64,000 bases of DNA. Source: Azophilus sp965220835 (GTDB lineage Bacteria > Pseudomonadota > Gammaproteobacteria > Pseudomonadales > Azotimanducaceae). The notes beneath the pieces were generated by a model, which ran no database searches, was not told the DNA's origin, and saw only the letters and a program-made list of their open reading frames with translations. How positions within the stretch are numbered: position 1 is the stretch's first letter; the number at the start of each line of letters is the position of its first letter. Position numbers and translations under genes: made by a program. Positions 52,719 through 61,316 of the stretch are shown here, piece by piece. The stretch is from contig OZ244842.1 in NCBI GenBank assembly GCA_965220835.1, forward strand, positions 4,092,001-4,156,000, given 5' to 3'.

Positions 52719-54811
52719 GCAGCCTCCGAAACGACGTTTGCACTCTTAGCAGCAATAACCAGCGAACCAGATGCCTCGAATGCCGCGGTGCTATCGCCAG
52801 GTACCCAGATTGTTGTGTCCACTGCATCGATGAGCGCAGGGCCCGTGATTTGGGCGCCTGGGCGCAGTGATTCGTATTGGTATGTGTTTACGGCCTGACG
52901 GCCCACCCCTTCCTGATAGAGCGTTCGCAATGACAGGGGCTCTGGTTCTTCGGAACTGCCAGCACTTAGCTCTTCCAGCTCTACCCTTACCGTCTCACCG
53001 ATGCCGATCGCCCGCAAAGAGACAAACTCAACCGGCGCCCCTGCGGCTAGCGCCGCTTCACTGTAACGTTGGGCATAGGCCTTCTTGAAAGCTTCGACCG
53101 CCCATTCAGCATCAAACGAAACGTTCGCTTCATCCACCTCAAGCGGCAGGGTCAACTCCCACTTCTGTCGGTAGAATCGGAAGTCACCATAGACGCTGAC
53201 GGATTGCTTTGACGCCTCAACGCCGTCGTCAGAAAGATCTCCGCGCACTTCCTCTATCAGGGTTGCGATTTTCGCTACGACACGCTCTACCTCGCTCTCT
53301 TCCTGCAATGGGAGCATGCGATCAACCAGCGAGACTCTTTCTCTGCGCAAGTCAGCAACCGCCGCGCCAAATGCCGAAAACACAGACGTCATGGGCGGAA
53401 CGACGACCCGGCCCATGCCAAGATCAGCCGCCAATGCTGGCGCGAAGAGTGAGCCACAGCCACCGTAGCTCACAACGGCCGTCTCACTCGGCCTGATGCC
53501 GCCTTGCGCCAAACGGGAACGTACAACCCGGCTCATTTCAGCCAGCGCAATCTGTCGAACCCCTTCGGCTGTCTGAGACGCATCCAGACCAATGCGCTCA
53601 CCGAGCTTTTCGCACGCTTGGGTGGCTGCATCCAGATCAAGGGCCACACTACCGCCGAGGAATAGGCCTCCGTCTATGTAGCCAAGCACGAGCAAGGCAT
53701 CAGTCACAGTCGGTTCCGTGCCGCCGCGCCCGAAACAAACAGGGCCCGGATTGGCTCGTGCTGACCGAGGCCCTACCCTTAGGGCGCCTCGCGCATCCGC
53801 CCAGGCGATGGAGCCACCACCCGCGCCGATGGACTCGACATCGACGGAAGGCTGCGCAGTGAAAATGCCGTTTATCTCGCCGCGCTGCCTGGTCATGGGC
53901 TGACCGTTTTCAATCACTGCGATGTCGATGCTGGTACCGCCCATGTCCACTGTGAGTGCTTGATCAATGCCTAGCGATTCACACAAGGAACCCGCTGCCG
54001 CTGAACCGGCAGCGGGCCCGGAAGAGGCGAGACCGAGGGGATTGCGCCGCGCATCATTGACTGTGACCGCCCCACCGGTGGTATGCATCAATAGCAGCGG
54101 CACCTGCATGCCAAGCGCCTTCAACTGCGCCTCCAGCTCACTCACGCCGTCAATCGCATCCGCACAATAGGCATTGAGGGCTGCAGCCGAGCTTCGTTCG
54201 TATTCACGCAAAACTGGGAGCAAGCTGATGCCGGAAAACACGGGCAGTGACGGGAAGTGCTCCTTTAGGTACTCCACTGCGGCTTGTTCATGTTGTGGAT
54301 TGCGAGACGACCAGATAAATGAGACGGCAAAAGCCTCGACCTGTTCCTCCTCCACAAGGCGCCTGGCCGCTTCGACCAGTTCGGTTTCCAATAGAGGCCG
54401 CACTATTGCCCCATTGCGGTCAACCCGCTCCCCAACCCCAGCAACGCAGCTTTCCTTCACCGGCGCCCACGGGACCTGTGACCAACCGTCCTTGAAGCTG
54501 CGCTTGCCTCTTGCCGCAATGAGGTGGCCCTCAAAGCCACGTGTGGTGATGAAGCCAACACGACGGCCGCTTTTTGTGGCCAGCACATTGGTTACCGCTG
54601 TTGTGCCCAGACCAAAGCGAACCACATCCCGCATGACGGCTTGCAGAGGCTGGCCCAAGAGCCGTGCAACGTTTTCCAAGCCCTCCAAAACGCCCGCGCC
54701 AAAGTTCTCCGGCTGTGTGTAAGCCTTTGTTTTCCAACATTTAGTGCCGTCACCCAACACCACATCGGTAAAGGTGCCGCCCACATCAACTCCGACCGCG
54801 TACTTGCTCAT
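52715..54811 (-). CDS. Hydantoinase/oxoprolinase family, subunit A (HyuA)
   Basis: 698 residues from ATG 54811 (an in-frame TTG/ATG further upstream is less likely). The actin/acetokinase-type ATPase start is YAVGVDVGGTFTDVVLGDG; later blocks are GLGTTAVTNVLATKSGRRVG, GFITTRGFEGHL, LTVDMGGTSIDIAVIENG and GGCGSLFAPALAADLGM. It supplies the ATP-driven step to HyuB. It follows the TonB-receptor gene by 49 bases. A frameshifted copy of its first about 95 codons is upstream of that receptor, at 57309-57625. Confidence 0.92.
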   Translation of the reverse strand: MSKYAVGVDVGGTFTDVVLGDGTKCWKTKAYTQPENFGAGVLEGLENVARLLGQPLQAVMRDVVRFGLGTTAVTNVLATKSGRRVGFITTRGFEGHLIAARGKRSFKDGWSQVPWAPVKESCVAGVGERVDRNGAIVRPLLETELVEAARRLVEEEQVEAFAVSFIWSSRNPQHEQAAVEYLKEHFPSLPVFSGISLLPVLREYERSSAAALNAYCADAIDGVSELEAQLKALGMQVPLLLMHTTGGAVTVNDARRNPLGLASSGPAAGSAAAGSLCESLGIDQALTVDMGGTSIDIAVIENGQPMTRQRGEINGIFTAQPSVDVESIGAGGGSIAWADARGALRVGPRSARANPGPVCFGRGGTEPTVTDALLVLGYIDGGLFLGGSVALDLDAATQACEKLGERIGLDASQTAEGVRQIALAEMSRVVRSRLAQGGIRPSETAVVSYGGCGSLFAPALAADLGMGRVVVPPMTSVFSAFGAAVADLRRERVSLVDRMLPLQEESEVERVVAKIATLIEEVRGDLSDDGVEASKQSVSVYGDFRFYRQKWELTLPLEVDEANVSFDAEWAVEAFKKAYAQRYSEAALAAGAPVEFVSLRAIGIGETVRVELEELSAGSSEEPEPLSLRTLYQEGVGRQAVNTYQYESLRPGAQITGPALIDAVDTTIWVPGDSTAAFEASGSLVIAAKSANVVSEAA

Positions 54812-54860
54812 GATTCGTACTTTGAAAATTGACTGGGCCAACAATTCGGCAGAGCCATTG

Positions 54861-57203
54861 CTAGAAGTTCATCGTTAGATCAATACCCCACGTTCGCGGC
54901 GGTGCATAGCTTCCGCTCCAACTCGTCGAGAGTGAATACAACGTCCAGTACTTATATTCCTCATCGGTCGCATTACGTAGGAAACCGCGGATCTGGTACC
55001 GATTGTCGTCGAAGCTCAATGTTGCGTATAGGTTGAGCAGCTCGTAGCTATCCTGCCCATCTGCAGGATGAACTTCCATCACATCAAAAAGCCGGAAGGC
55101 GTGCTCGTCCGTGTATTGATACTCGATGCGTGTCGTTAGCGATCGCCCGTTGAGTGGAATGGCATAGTCTATGGCAGCCAGGAAGGTGTATTCAGGCGTC
55201 GACGGCAGCGGATTGCCTTCGAGATCCTGTATCCCGGCCGCCAGATTGGCCGTGTCCACACCGATTTGGTCAGAACCTTTGGTGATTTCCGAGTCAAGCC
55301 AGGTGATTGCAGCATCAACAGACAAGGCGTTTGAGAACGCGTATGCAAACTCTACTTCGGCGCCAGTGATCTCGGACTCAGGCACGTTGGTCAGAAACGC
55401 TGAAGTACCGTCTGGCGTAAACTCTAACGTTTGGAAATCTGTGTAGTCATACCTAAACGCAGACACGTTGAAAGTGCCGCGGCCTTCTGCAAACTTCGCT
55501 TTGTAGCCTAGCTCCCAAGATTCAATCTCCTCTGGCTCAACTACGTCGTTACAGAGGGACAGATTCACCTGCCCCGACTTCTGACCTTCTTGATATTGTA
55601 CATACGCGAGCTGATCTTCTGATACATCCCACTCCAGGCGAATTTTCGGCGAAAATCCATCCTCATCGAGATCTACTTCATTGTTAGGCGGACAAGTCGG
55701 CAGTATGAATGTACCGCCTGTGGGCATCAGAAGTGCGCCGGGAGGCAATGTCAAAATCGTCTGTAAGGTTTGGACTGTGTTCTTTTCTTCATCAAAAAGT
55801 CGACCACCTAGGTTTAATCGCCAGTCTTCCGCAAAACTCCAAGTCACATCAAAGAAGACCGCCATATTGGAGTTGTCTTCCTCAATCTCTTGGTTGTTCC
55901 CAAAGAACAGTGTACCTGCCGGGAAGACCACAGGATCCTGAAGCGTGAAGTTGCCGCCCACAAGTGCCTGTACGTTGACATCAGTGAAGGCAAATGGGAT
56001 GGTCGCGTTGAAGTCCTCCTGGAAGTAGTAGAGGCCCACAAGCCAATCTACCGTTCCGTCTCCCGTCACACCGCTCAAATTAAGTTCTTGTGAGAGGGAC
56101 TCTGAACCCTGCACGCGCTTTGCATCCGTGCGACCGATGGTACCGAACTGATTGATGCCCCCCGGTGTTAGAAGACCGTCAGACAGAATCCCACCAAATC
56201 CGTAAAACTGTGGTCCTTGTGTATGATCAATCAATCCCGTTATGGACGTGAGCGCTATTGTGTCCGTCAACGCGCCTTCAACCCGAAGCGTGCCACCTGT
56301 GGTTTCAAGCTCATTCTCTGGATCGAATAGCTGAGCAACCTTGTGAAATTCGTCAGTATTGGTATGGGTGGCACCGAAGAAGGCAGTAACCAGATTGGGG
56401 AAAACCTGCCCCGCCGCATCGAACGTTCCTTGCACCGTCCCTACAAACTCAGATTTCTGATGGAAAACGGCCAGATCCGCACTCCAGTTGTCGGCAAGCT
56501 GAATTGCCAAGGCGCCACGAACACCAACACGTTCAGCACCACCGATGTCATTCCCTGTCACAATATTGTCAACAAAACCATCGTCGTCGGCGTAGAACGC
56601 TGAAAAACGGCCCGCGACGTGATTGCCTATGGCACCAGAGATCATCGCCGATGCCCGTTGGGCGCCAAAGCTGCCTCCGCCGATTGAAATTCGTCCTTCA
56701 AATTCTTCTGTAGGCGCTTTGGAGATCAGGTTTACAGTGCCGCCAGTGGCGTTTTTGCCGTAGAGAGTGCCCTGTGGGCCACGAAGAACTTCAACACGTT
56801 CCAGATCGTTGAAATCTACAGCAAGGACATCCGCACGCGGTAGATACACGCCATCAAGATGCGCTGCTACACCTGTTTCGACGACTCCAGTTTCGATGTT
56901 GCCGCCAATACCGCGAATGGTGATCAAGCGACTACCGTGTTGGTCGCGGAAGTTCAGATTAGGCACCATACCTTGAACATCTTCTATGTTAGTGATGCTT
57001 CGATCCTCGATTGCATCGGCTGTGATGGCCGAAATCGAACCCGCAACCTCCGAAATCGACTGCGAACGCTTGGTCGCGGTGACCACTACTTCTTCAATGA
57101 CATTACTCGCCCCAAGAGCGATATTGCTAGGGCCCGCTAGCAAAGCCACGGCAATTAGATAACCAAAGCGCTTATTGGCTTTACACGAGTGTAGACTCCA
57201 CAT
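54861..57203 (-). CDS. TonB-dependent outer-membrane receptor
   Basis: 780 residues: signal peptide (YLIAVALLAGPSNIALGA), TonB-box-like IEEVVVTATKRSQSISEV, plug (VQGMVPNLNFRDQHGSRLIT, RGIGG, RVEVLRGPQGTLYGKNATGG) and a beta barrel ending YAPPRTWGIDLTMNF with the terminal aromatic. AGGAGAT precedes the ATG. It is of the type common in marine and sphingomonad-like bacteria for uptake of hydrophobic or glycosidic compounds. As first gene of the minus-strand operon it probably imports the pathway substrate (inference). Confidence 0.93.
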   Translation of the reverse strand: MWSLHSCKANKRFGYLIAVALLAGPSNIALGASNVIEEVVVTATKRSQSISEVAGSISAITADAIEDRSITNIEDVQGMVPNLNFRDQHGSRLITIRGIGGNIETGVVETGVAAHLDGVYLPRADVLAVDFNDLERVEVLRGPQGTLYGKNATGGTVNLISKAPTEEFEGRISIGGGSFGAQRASAMISGAIGNHVAGRFSAFYADDDGFVDNIVTGNDIGGAERVGVRGALAIQLADNWSADLAVFHQKSEFVGTVQGTFDAAGQVFPNLVTAFFGATHTNTDEFHKVAQLFDPENELETTGGTLRVEGALTDTIALTSITGLIDHTQGPQFYGFGGILSDGLLTPGGINQFGTIGRTDAKRVQGSESLSQELNLSGVTGDGTVDWLVGLYYFQEDFNATIPFAFTDVNVQALVGGNFTLQDPVVFPAGTLFFGNNQEIEEDNSNMAVFFDVTWSFAEDWRLNLGGRLFDEEKNTVQTLQTILTLPPGALLMPTGGTFILPTCPPNNEVDLDEDGFSPKIRLEWDVSEDQLAYVQYQEGQKSGQVNLSLCNDVVEPEEIESWELGYKAKFAEGRGTFNVSAFRYDYTDFQTLEFTPDGTSAFLTNVPESEITGAEVEFAYAFSNALSVDAAITWLDSEITKGSDQIGVDTANLAAGIQDLEGNPLPSTPEYTFLAAIDYAIPLNGRSLTTRIEYQYTDEHAFRLFDVMEVHPADGQDSYELLNLYATLSFDDNRYQIRGFLRNATDEEYKYWTLYSLSTSWSGSYAPPRTWGIDLTMNF

Positions 57204-57224
57204 TGCTATCTCCTGTTGTTTGTT

Positions 57225-57303
57225 TTCTGGCGCTATCGCCTAGTTTCGAACCAGTTTCCCGCTCCGTTAAGAACTCAACTTGCTCTTCCGTTTGCGGCAA
57301 CAT
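57225..57303 (-). pseudogene. 5' fragment of a second PPOX-type gene
   Basis: From an ATG at 57303 the codons read MLPQTEEQVEFLTERETGSK LGDS, which aligns with the start of the intact PPOX protein (PKLSHEEQVAFLNERKIGLR LGCT). Similarity ends after about 26 codons and the frame stops at 57181, overlapping the receptor start. Confidence 0.6.
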
Positions 57304-57308
57304 GGGGC

Positions 57309-57625
57309 TCCTCAAAGCCGCATGTGGTGATGAAGCCAACACGATGGCCGCGTTTTGTGGCCAGCACATTGGTCACCGCCCTTGTGCCCAGACTAAAGCT
57401 GTGCCCAGACCAAAGCTGTGCCCAGACCAAAGCGAACCACACCTTGCATGACGGGTTGCAGAGTCTGGCCCAAGAGCCGTTCAACGTCTTCCAAGCCCTC
57501 CAATACGCCCGCGCCACGTTCTCCGGCTGCGTGTAAGCCTTTGTTTTCCAAAAATTAGTGCCATCACTCAGGGCCACATCGGTAAAGGTGCCGCCCACAT
57601 CAACTCTGACTGCCTGCTTCCCCAT
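57309..57625 (-). pseudogene. 5' fragment of a second hyuA, frameshifted
   Basis: From ATG 57625 the translation KQAVRVDVGGTFTDVALSDG and WKTKAYTQPEN parallels HyuA. The frame is then lost and partly regained (RAVTNVLATKRGHRVGFITT). DNA similarity to 54528-54811 is continuous apart from small indels and a 17-base triplication (57384-57433, GTGCCCAGACCAAAGCT units). It runs straight into the PPOX fragment. Confidence 0.85.
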
Positions 57626-58017
57626 GGTTCAGCTATTGAAAATCTACTGGGCCAACTATTACGCAATTGAAGGTGTTGTGTCAACATTTTCTGCTTTTAT
57701 TCCACTTAGATTCGGTATTGTTTTGGACAATTTCATATTTCGGTTGCTTAACAACGGGTTACAACGGTTGTCGGGCGTCCCCGACTTGAGCGCGCTGTCC
57801 TGCGCCGAGCGGCACCTGCGCGTCAAGGTGTCCCTCGGCAGCTCCGAGAACGCGGTGAAGACGCAGACCTGTTCGGAAAACCGCAGTTGAATCAAGGGCT
57901 TTTCGGCAATCCCTACTGAACCGTGCCCGACGCTGCCCGTAACCAATTGAATTTATGTGACTTTTAACAGAACACTCGTGTTTTTGTGTTATAAGAGCGG
58001 CTCAACCACTAACCCAA
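57626..58017. other. Divergent regulatory region between receptor-side remnants and the Lrp-type gene
   Basis: 392 bases, no intact gene. The part 57626-57770 and the bases just before 58018 are clearly AT-richer than average (TTTATGTGACTTTTAACAG, GTGTTATAAGAG at 57987-57998), a plausible place for divergent promoters and Lrp-type operators. TTATAA near 57989 may be a -10 for the regulator. Bases about 57770-57895 are GC-rich and look like a foreign insert of unknown origin. Confidence 0.5.
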
Positions 58018-58992
58018 ATGAACCCACACGTGGACGATCTCTCGCTGAACATCATCTCTGAACTCGAGAAAGACCCCCTAATCAGCACGCAAGCCATTGC
58101 CGATCGGCTTGGGGTCACCAAAAGCAAGGTCGCCACACGCCTCAAGCGCATCGAATCGCTGGACGCTGCACACGTCTTGGCCAACACCAGTGCCACCGCG
58201 GGCGGCTATGTCGTTTACCAGGTCTTCGTGAAAGTGCGGGGCCGGCCTATGGCCGAAGCGGCTGCGGAACTCAGCGCACTTGATGAAACGATGTTCATCT
58301 GTGGGCTTGTGGGCGAGGAAGATCTGTATGTTTCCATGCGTGCGCATCAGTCCAGACCGCAAGATGCGCTGTTGGCTCTATTCTCCAATCACGAAGGCAT
58401 CAGCAGCATTCGCATCGATACAGTCTTTGGTACCCTGGCCGCAAGGTACAGTCGCATTTCATTTGACCCGAATCGAAGCACGCTGTCTGTTGACGAGCGG
58501 AAGCGCCGGCTCAAGAAAGACCTGGCTGAAATACCGCTAGATGATCTGGACCTAACCATCATTGCTGAAATGCATGAGCAGGGCCGTTGCAGCTTACGGG
58601 GAATCGCCAGGGATCATGGCGTAACGGAGGGTACTGTGAGGTACCGCATTCGAAACCTAAGAGAGCGGGATCTGCTGTCGATCATTACAGCAATCGAACC
58701 TTCCATTAAAGGAAAAGACACTTGGTCGTTGCTGGAGCTCGCAATCGAACCGGGCGCCCTGCGAGAATTCGCTGCCGAGTTCGAAACCGCTGAGTGGCTG
58801 GAGATCATCCAATACACCTCAGGTGCCACCGCACTCACCTGCATGCTCTTGACTGAAGGCCAGGTCGAGTTGAGTTCCGCCATCCACGCTATCCGCAGTC
58901 ACCCAGCAGTGCGCGAGGCGCGACCTTCGCTGCTTGCCGACATCTACAAAATCGACACAAGGTGGCGAGTGCCTCCAGCAAGGGAGTACTAG
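58018..58992 (+). CDS. Tandem Lrp/AsnC-type transcriptional regulator
   Basis: 324 residues made of two Lrp/AsnC units in one chain. Unit 1: helix-turn-helix DPLISTQAIADRLGVTKSKV ATRLKRIE, then a RAM-like sensor (VVYQVFVKVRGRPMAEAAAE). Unit 2 from about residue 178: LDLTIIAEMHEQGRCSLRGI ARDHGVTEGTVRYRIRNL, then a second sensor (WSLLELAIEPGALREFAAEF). Ordinary Lrp proteins have about 150 residues and one unit. It is divergent from the island operon, so it is the probable regulator. The stop lies two bases before the SnoaL-like gene's 3' end. Confidence 0.88.
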   Translation: MNPHVDDLSLNIISELEKDPLISTQAIADRLGVTKSKVATRLKRIESLDAAHVLANTSATAGGYVVYQVFVKVRGRPMAEAAAELSALDETMFICGLVGEEDLYVSMRAHQSRPQDALLALFSNHEGISSIRIDTVFGTLAARYSRISFDPNRSTLSVDERKRRLKKDLAEIPLDDLDLTIIAEMHEQGRCSLRGIARDHGVTEGTVRYRIRNLRERDLLSIITAIEPSIKGKDTWSLLELAIEPGALREFAAEFETAEWLEIIQYTSGATALTCMLLTEGQVELSSAIHAIRSHPAVREARPSLLADIYKIDTRWRVPPAREY

Positions 58993-58994
58993 AT

Positions 58995-59624
58995 TCAGCC
59001 CCTGCGCGTAGCCTCGCTCAAGCTATGGAACCCGGCCCAGAGGTCGTCCATGGCCGGCCGCTCCGGCCGATGCTTCAGCAGGTCGAACCAAAGGTTGCCG
59101 GGGTCATCCGCGCCGCGGCGGCCCCGTAGCGACTGATTGGGGCTGTCAAGCATGCTTGAACGGAAGTCCAGGGTTTCGATCCAGCGGTCGAGGTCGCCGG
59201 CAATGGCGCGATGCAGCAGCTTCCACTCGCCGTCGCGCTTCTCCCACACGTCAAGGTAGCGGCCTTGGTGCCAGAAGTCAGTGAACCCGGCTTCGTGCTG
59301 CAGGCGGTGCACGACGTGCCACTGGGACGTGGTGGCGCATCGGTCGCCGTCGAACTGGAAGCGCGTGTTGGTGATGGCGTGCATGCTGGAGTCGATGCGC
59401 TCAAGGCACGGAATCACGTACTCGGCAAACGCGTGGGCGTTGCCCGCGAAGAAGCCGTGGTCATCATAGCCGTCAGCGTGATAGCAGGACTTGAGCATTT
59501 CCAGGTCGCAGCGGTCCACGGCCTGGCAGTAGCGATGAATGACCTCGCGAATGGCTTCGCGGTCCCGCAATTCCGCAACTTCCGCTTCCAGGGCCGCCAA
59601 GCGGCGTTCCAGCGCTTCAGACAT
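58995..59624 (-). CDS. SnoaL-like (NTF2-fold) protein
   Basis: 209 residues. The N-terminal helix (EALERRLAALEAEVAELRDR) is followed by the SnoaL_4-type core: AIREVIHRYCQAVDRCDLEM, CYHADGYDDHGFFAGNAHAF, THxR-like NTRFQFDGDRCATTSQWHVV and GRYLDVWEKRDGEWKLLHRA. Such proteins are cyclases, dehydratases, isomerases or ring-hydroxylase small-subunit relatives. The stop lies at the edge of the island and its last 120 bases are repeated at 44468-44600. Substrate unknown. Confidence 0.82.
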   Translation of the reverse strand: MSEALERRLAALEAEVAELRDREAIREVIHRYCQAVDRCDLEMLKSCYHADGYDDHGFFAGNAHAFAEYVIPCLERIDSSMHAITNTRFQFDGDRCATTSQWHVVHRLQHEAGFTDFWHQGRYLDVWEKRDGEWKLLHRAIAGDLDRWIETLDFRSSMLDSPNQSLRGRRGADDPGNLWFDLLKHRPERPAMDDLWAGFHSLSEATRRG

Positions 59625-59913
59625 GAGTTCCCCCTGTTGGTCAATGCGCTTGGTCTGCGGAGACGCTCCGGTTCCGCAGCACGTTCATCTGACGTGATCG
59701 TACATCGTGTCATGCTCCGTGGCGCTACACACGGTCGGCCCGTCCCACAAGGTAACAAACCCCTCCGCCATGGGGCGCAGCCAGACGCGACTCGCTAATC
59801 GGCTCTATGACGAGCACCTGCGGGAGCTCGAACAGTAGAGTGGATAATGGTGAAGAAGATCAAGGAGTTGTGTAGCCGCATGACGGCCGACCAACGTACT
59901 GAGTACGCCGGCT
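59625..59913. other. Intergenic region, no convincing gene
   Basis: 289 bases between two minus-strand genes. A short plus-strand frame (MGRSQTRLANRLYDEHLREL, 59770-59839) followed by another starting MVKKIKELCSRMTADQR (59847) may be the remnant of a small regulator or phage gene, but support is weak. Confidence 0.3.
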
Positions 59914-60591
59914 CTAGCCCTCCTGCCGCGGCCGAGTCGCGCCCCAAGCGTCAAAGTAGGTGACGTCCTCGGCTGGCTTGCGCCGTACGGGGCCGAAGCG
60001 GCCCCTGGGAAAGCCAATCGGCAGGGTGACGACGATGCCGTATTCGTCAGGAATGCCGAAGCGCGCCTGCATTTCCTCTTCAAAGACTTGGTGCATGGTG
60101 GTCAGGGCGGCGCCCAAGCCCACCGCTCGGCAGGCCAGCAGGATGTTCTGCACGCAGGGGTAGATGGCGCCGTAGTTGGGCGGCGCCAAGCCGTTGCGCT
60201 CCTCGGGCGGCACCCGGAACGGCCAGTCGCGCAGCCCGCAGACCACCAGCAACAGGGGCACTTCGTGCATGTGGTCGATTTGGTAGCGCAGCGCCTTCAG
60301 CTCGCGGGCCAGCGGGGTACCACCCTCGGGAACCCGCACGGCCCCGAAACGGGACTCGATGGCGGCCCGGTAGCGCTCGGCGAACCACTTGCGTCCTGCC
60401 GCATCCTGGATCACCAAAAAAGACCAAGGCTGCTTGTTTTGGCCGGAAGGCGCCTTCACCCCCGCGTCGAGCACCTTGCGCAGCAGGGCTTCGGGCACCG
60501 GGTCTGGCTTGAGGCGCCGCATGGCCCGTACGTTGCCCACTAAGTCAAAGAAGCCGGGATTGTCCGTTTGCGCCGTCATGTCATTGTTCAC
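59914..60591 (-). CDS. Nitroreductase-family flavoprotein
   Basis: About 225 residues. FMN-binding features: VRAMRRLKPDPVPEALLRKV LDAG, APSGQNKQPWSFLVIQ, and the late GLGAALTTMHQVFEEEMQAR FGIPDEYGIVVTLPIGFPRG. GTG 60591 is preferred because GGAGGA lies six bases upstream; ATG 60597 and 60579 are alternatives. Family members reduce nitro groups, enones or flavins with NAD(P)H. No operon partner is evident. Confidence 0.88.
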   Translation of the reverse strand: MNNDMTAQTDNPGFFDLVGNVRAMRRLKPDPVPEALLRKVLDAGVKAPSGQNKQPWSFLVIQDAAGRKWFAERYRAAIESRFGAVRVPEGGTPLARELKALRYQIDHMHEVPLLLVVCGLRDWPFRVPPEERNGLAPPNYGAIYPCVQNILLACRAVGLGAALTTMHQVFEEEMQARFGIPDEYGIVVTLPIGFPRGRFGPVRRKPAEDVTYFDAWGATRPRQEG

Positions 60592-60680
60592 TGGCATTCC
60601 TCCACGGGCCACGCTGGTGCCGCGTTGCGCTCGGCTCTAGACGCTAGGCGAGCGCGCCTGGTGCGTTGCGCGGTTTGCGG

Positions 60681-61316
60681 TCAGGGCGTTGCGGTCGTCC
60701 TGAGTGTATTGATGTAAGCCACCACGTCACGCACGGCACTCTCTTCGCCAAGCCCTGCCGTGGAGGCCCGCATTTGCGCACCCCAGATGTCCCCGGGCGC
60801 GCCGCCTCGACGGCCCGCTTGGTAACTCTCTAGCTGGCGGACCAGGTACCAGTCGTTCTGTCCCGCCAAGGGCGGTGCGTTGAAGGCTTGATTGCCTTGC
60901 CCCTGCTCCCCGTGGCAGGTGCCGCAGGTGCGGTACAGGCCACTGCCCCGTTCGGCATCCCCGTCCAAGGTCGGGGATGCGGCGCGAGCCGGCAGGCTGG
61001 CCACTATGGCCGTTGCGGCGGCAATGCCGTCACCGTCGAGAGCATGGGCATCGGACGTCCCGGTGCCATTGGCCTCGCTGCGCATTCCGCGCAGGTAGTT
61101 TTGCAGCTGCCGCTCAACGTACCAGGAAGGCAGCACCGTCAAGTTCGGCGCACCGGTGGCCTGCTCGCCGGCCAAGGCGCTCCCGTGGCAACCAGCGCAA
61201 GCGATCAACGAAACTTCGGCGCGAGCCCCAAGGGGCACAGCCGCTGTAGCCATCAGCAACAGCAAGGCGACTGACCGGCTTGCGATGGCCTTGCGTTCGA
61301 AGCTGAGATTGGGCAT
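60681..61316 (-). CDS. Dihaem cytochrome c (cytochrome c4-like), exported
   Basis: 211 residues from ATG 61316: signal peptide (SVALLLLMATAAVPLGARA), first haem site CAGCH (CAGCHGSALAGEQATGAPNL), second CGTCH (CGTCHGEQGQGNQAFNAPPL), each followed by a Met-bearing or similar segment (YLRGMRSEANG, WGAQMRASTAG). Two similar halves are typical of periplasmic cytochrome c4 type electron carriers. The frame is open far upstream, but only this start gives a proper signal peptide; ATG 61349 is an alternative. Confidence 0.88.
   Translation of the reverse strand: MPNLSFERKAIASRSVALLLLMATAAVPLGARAEVSLIACAGCHGSALAGEQATGAPNLTVLPSWYVERQLQNYLRGMRSEANGTGTSDAHALDGDGIAAATAIVASLPARAASPTLDGDAERGSGLYRTCGTCHGEQGQGNQAFNAPPLAGQNDWYLVRQLESYQAGRRGGAPGDIWGAQMRASTAGLGEESAVRDVVAYINTLRTTATP

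Noticed and set aside
57558..57890. A 110-codon plus-strand frame across the divergent region
   Set aside because: It starts opposite the hyuA remnant and shows no coding signature or family match.
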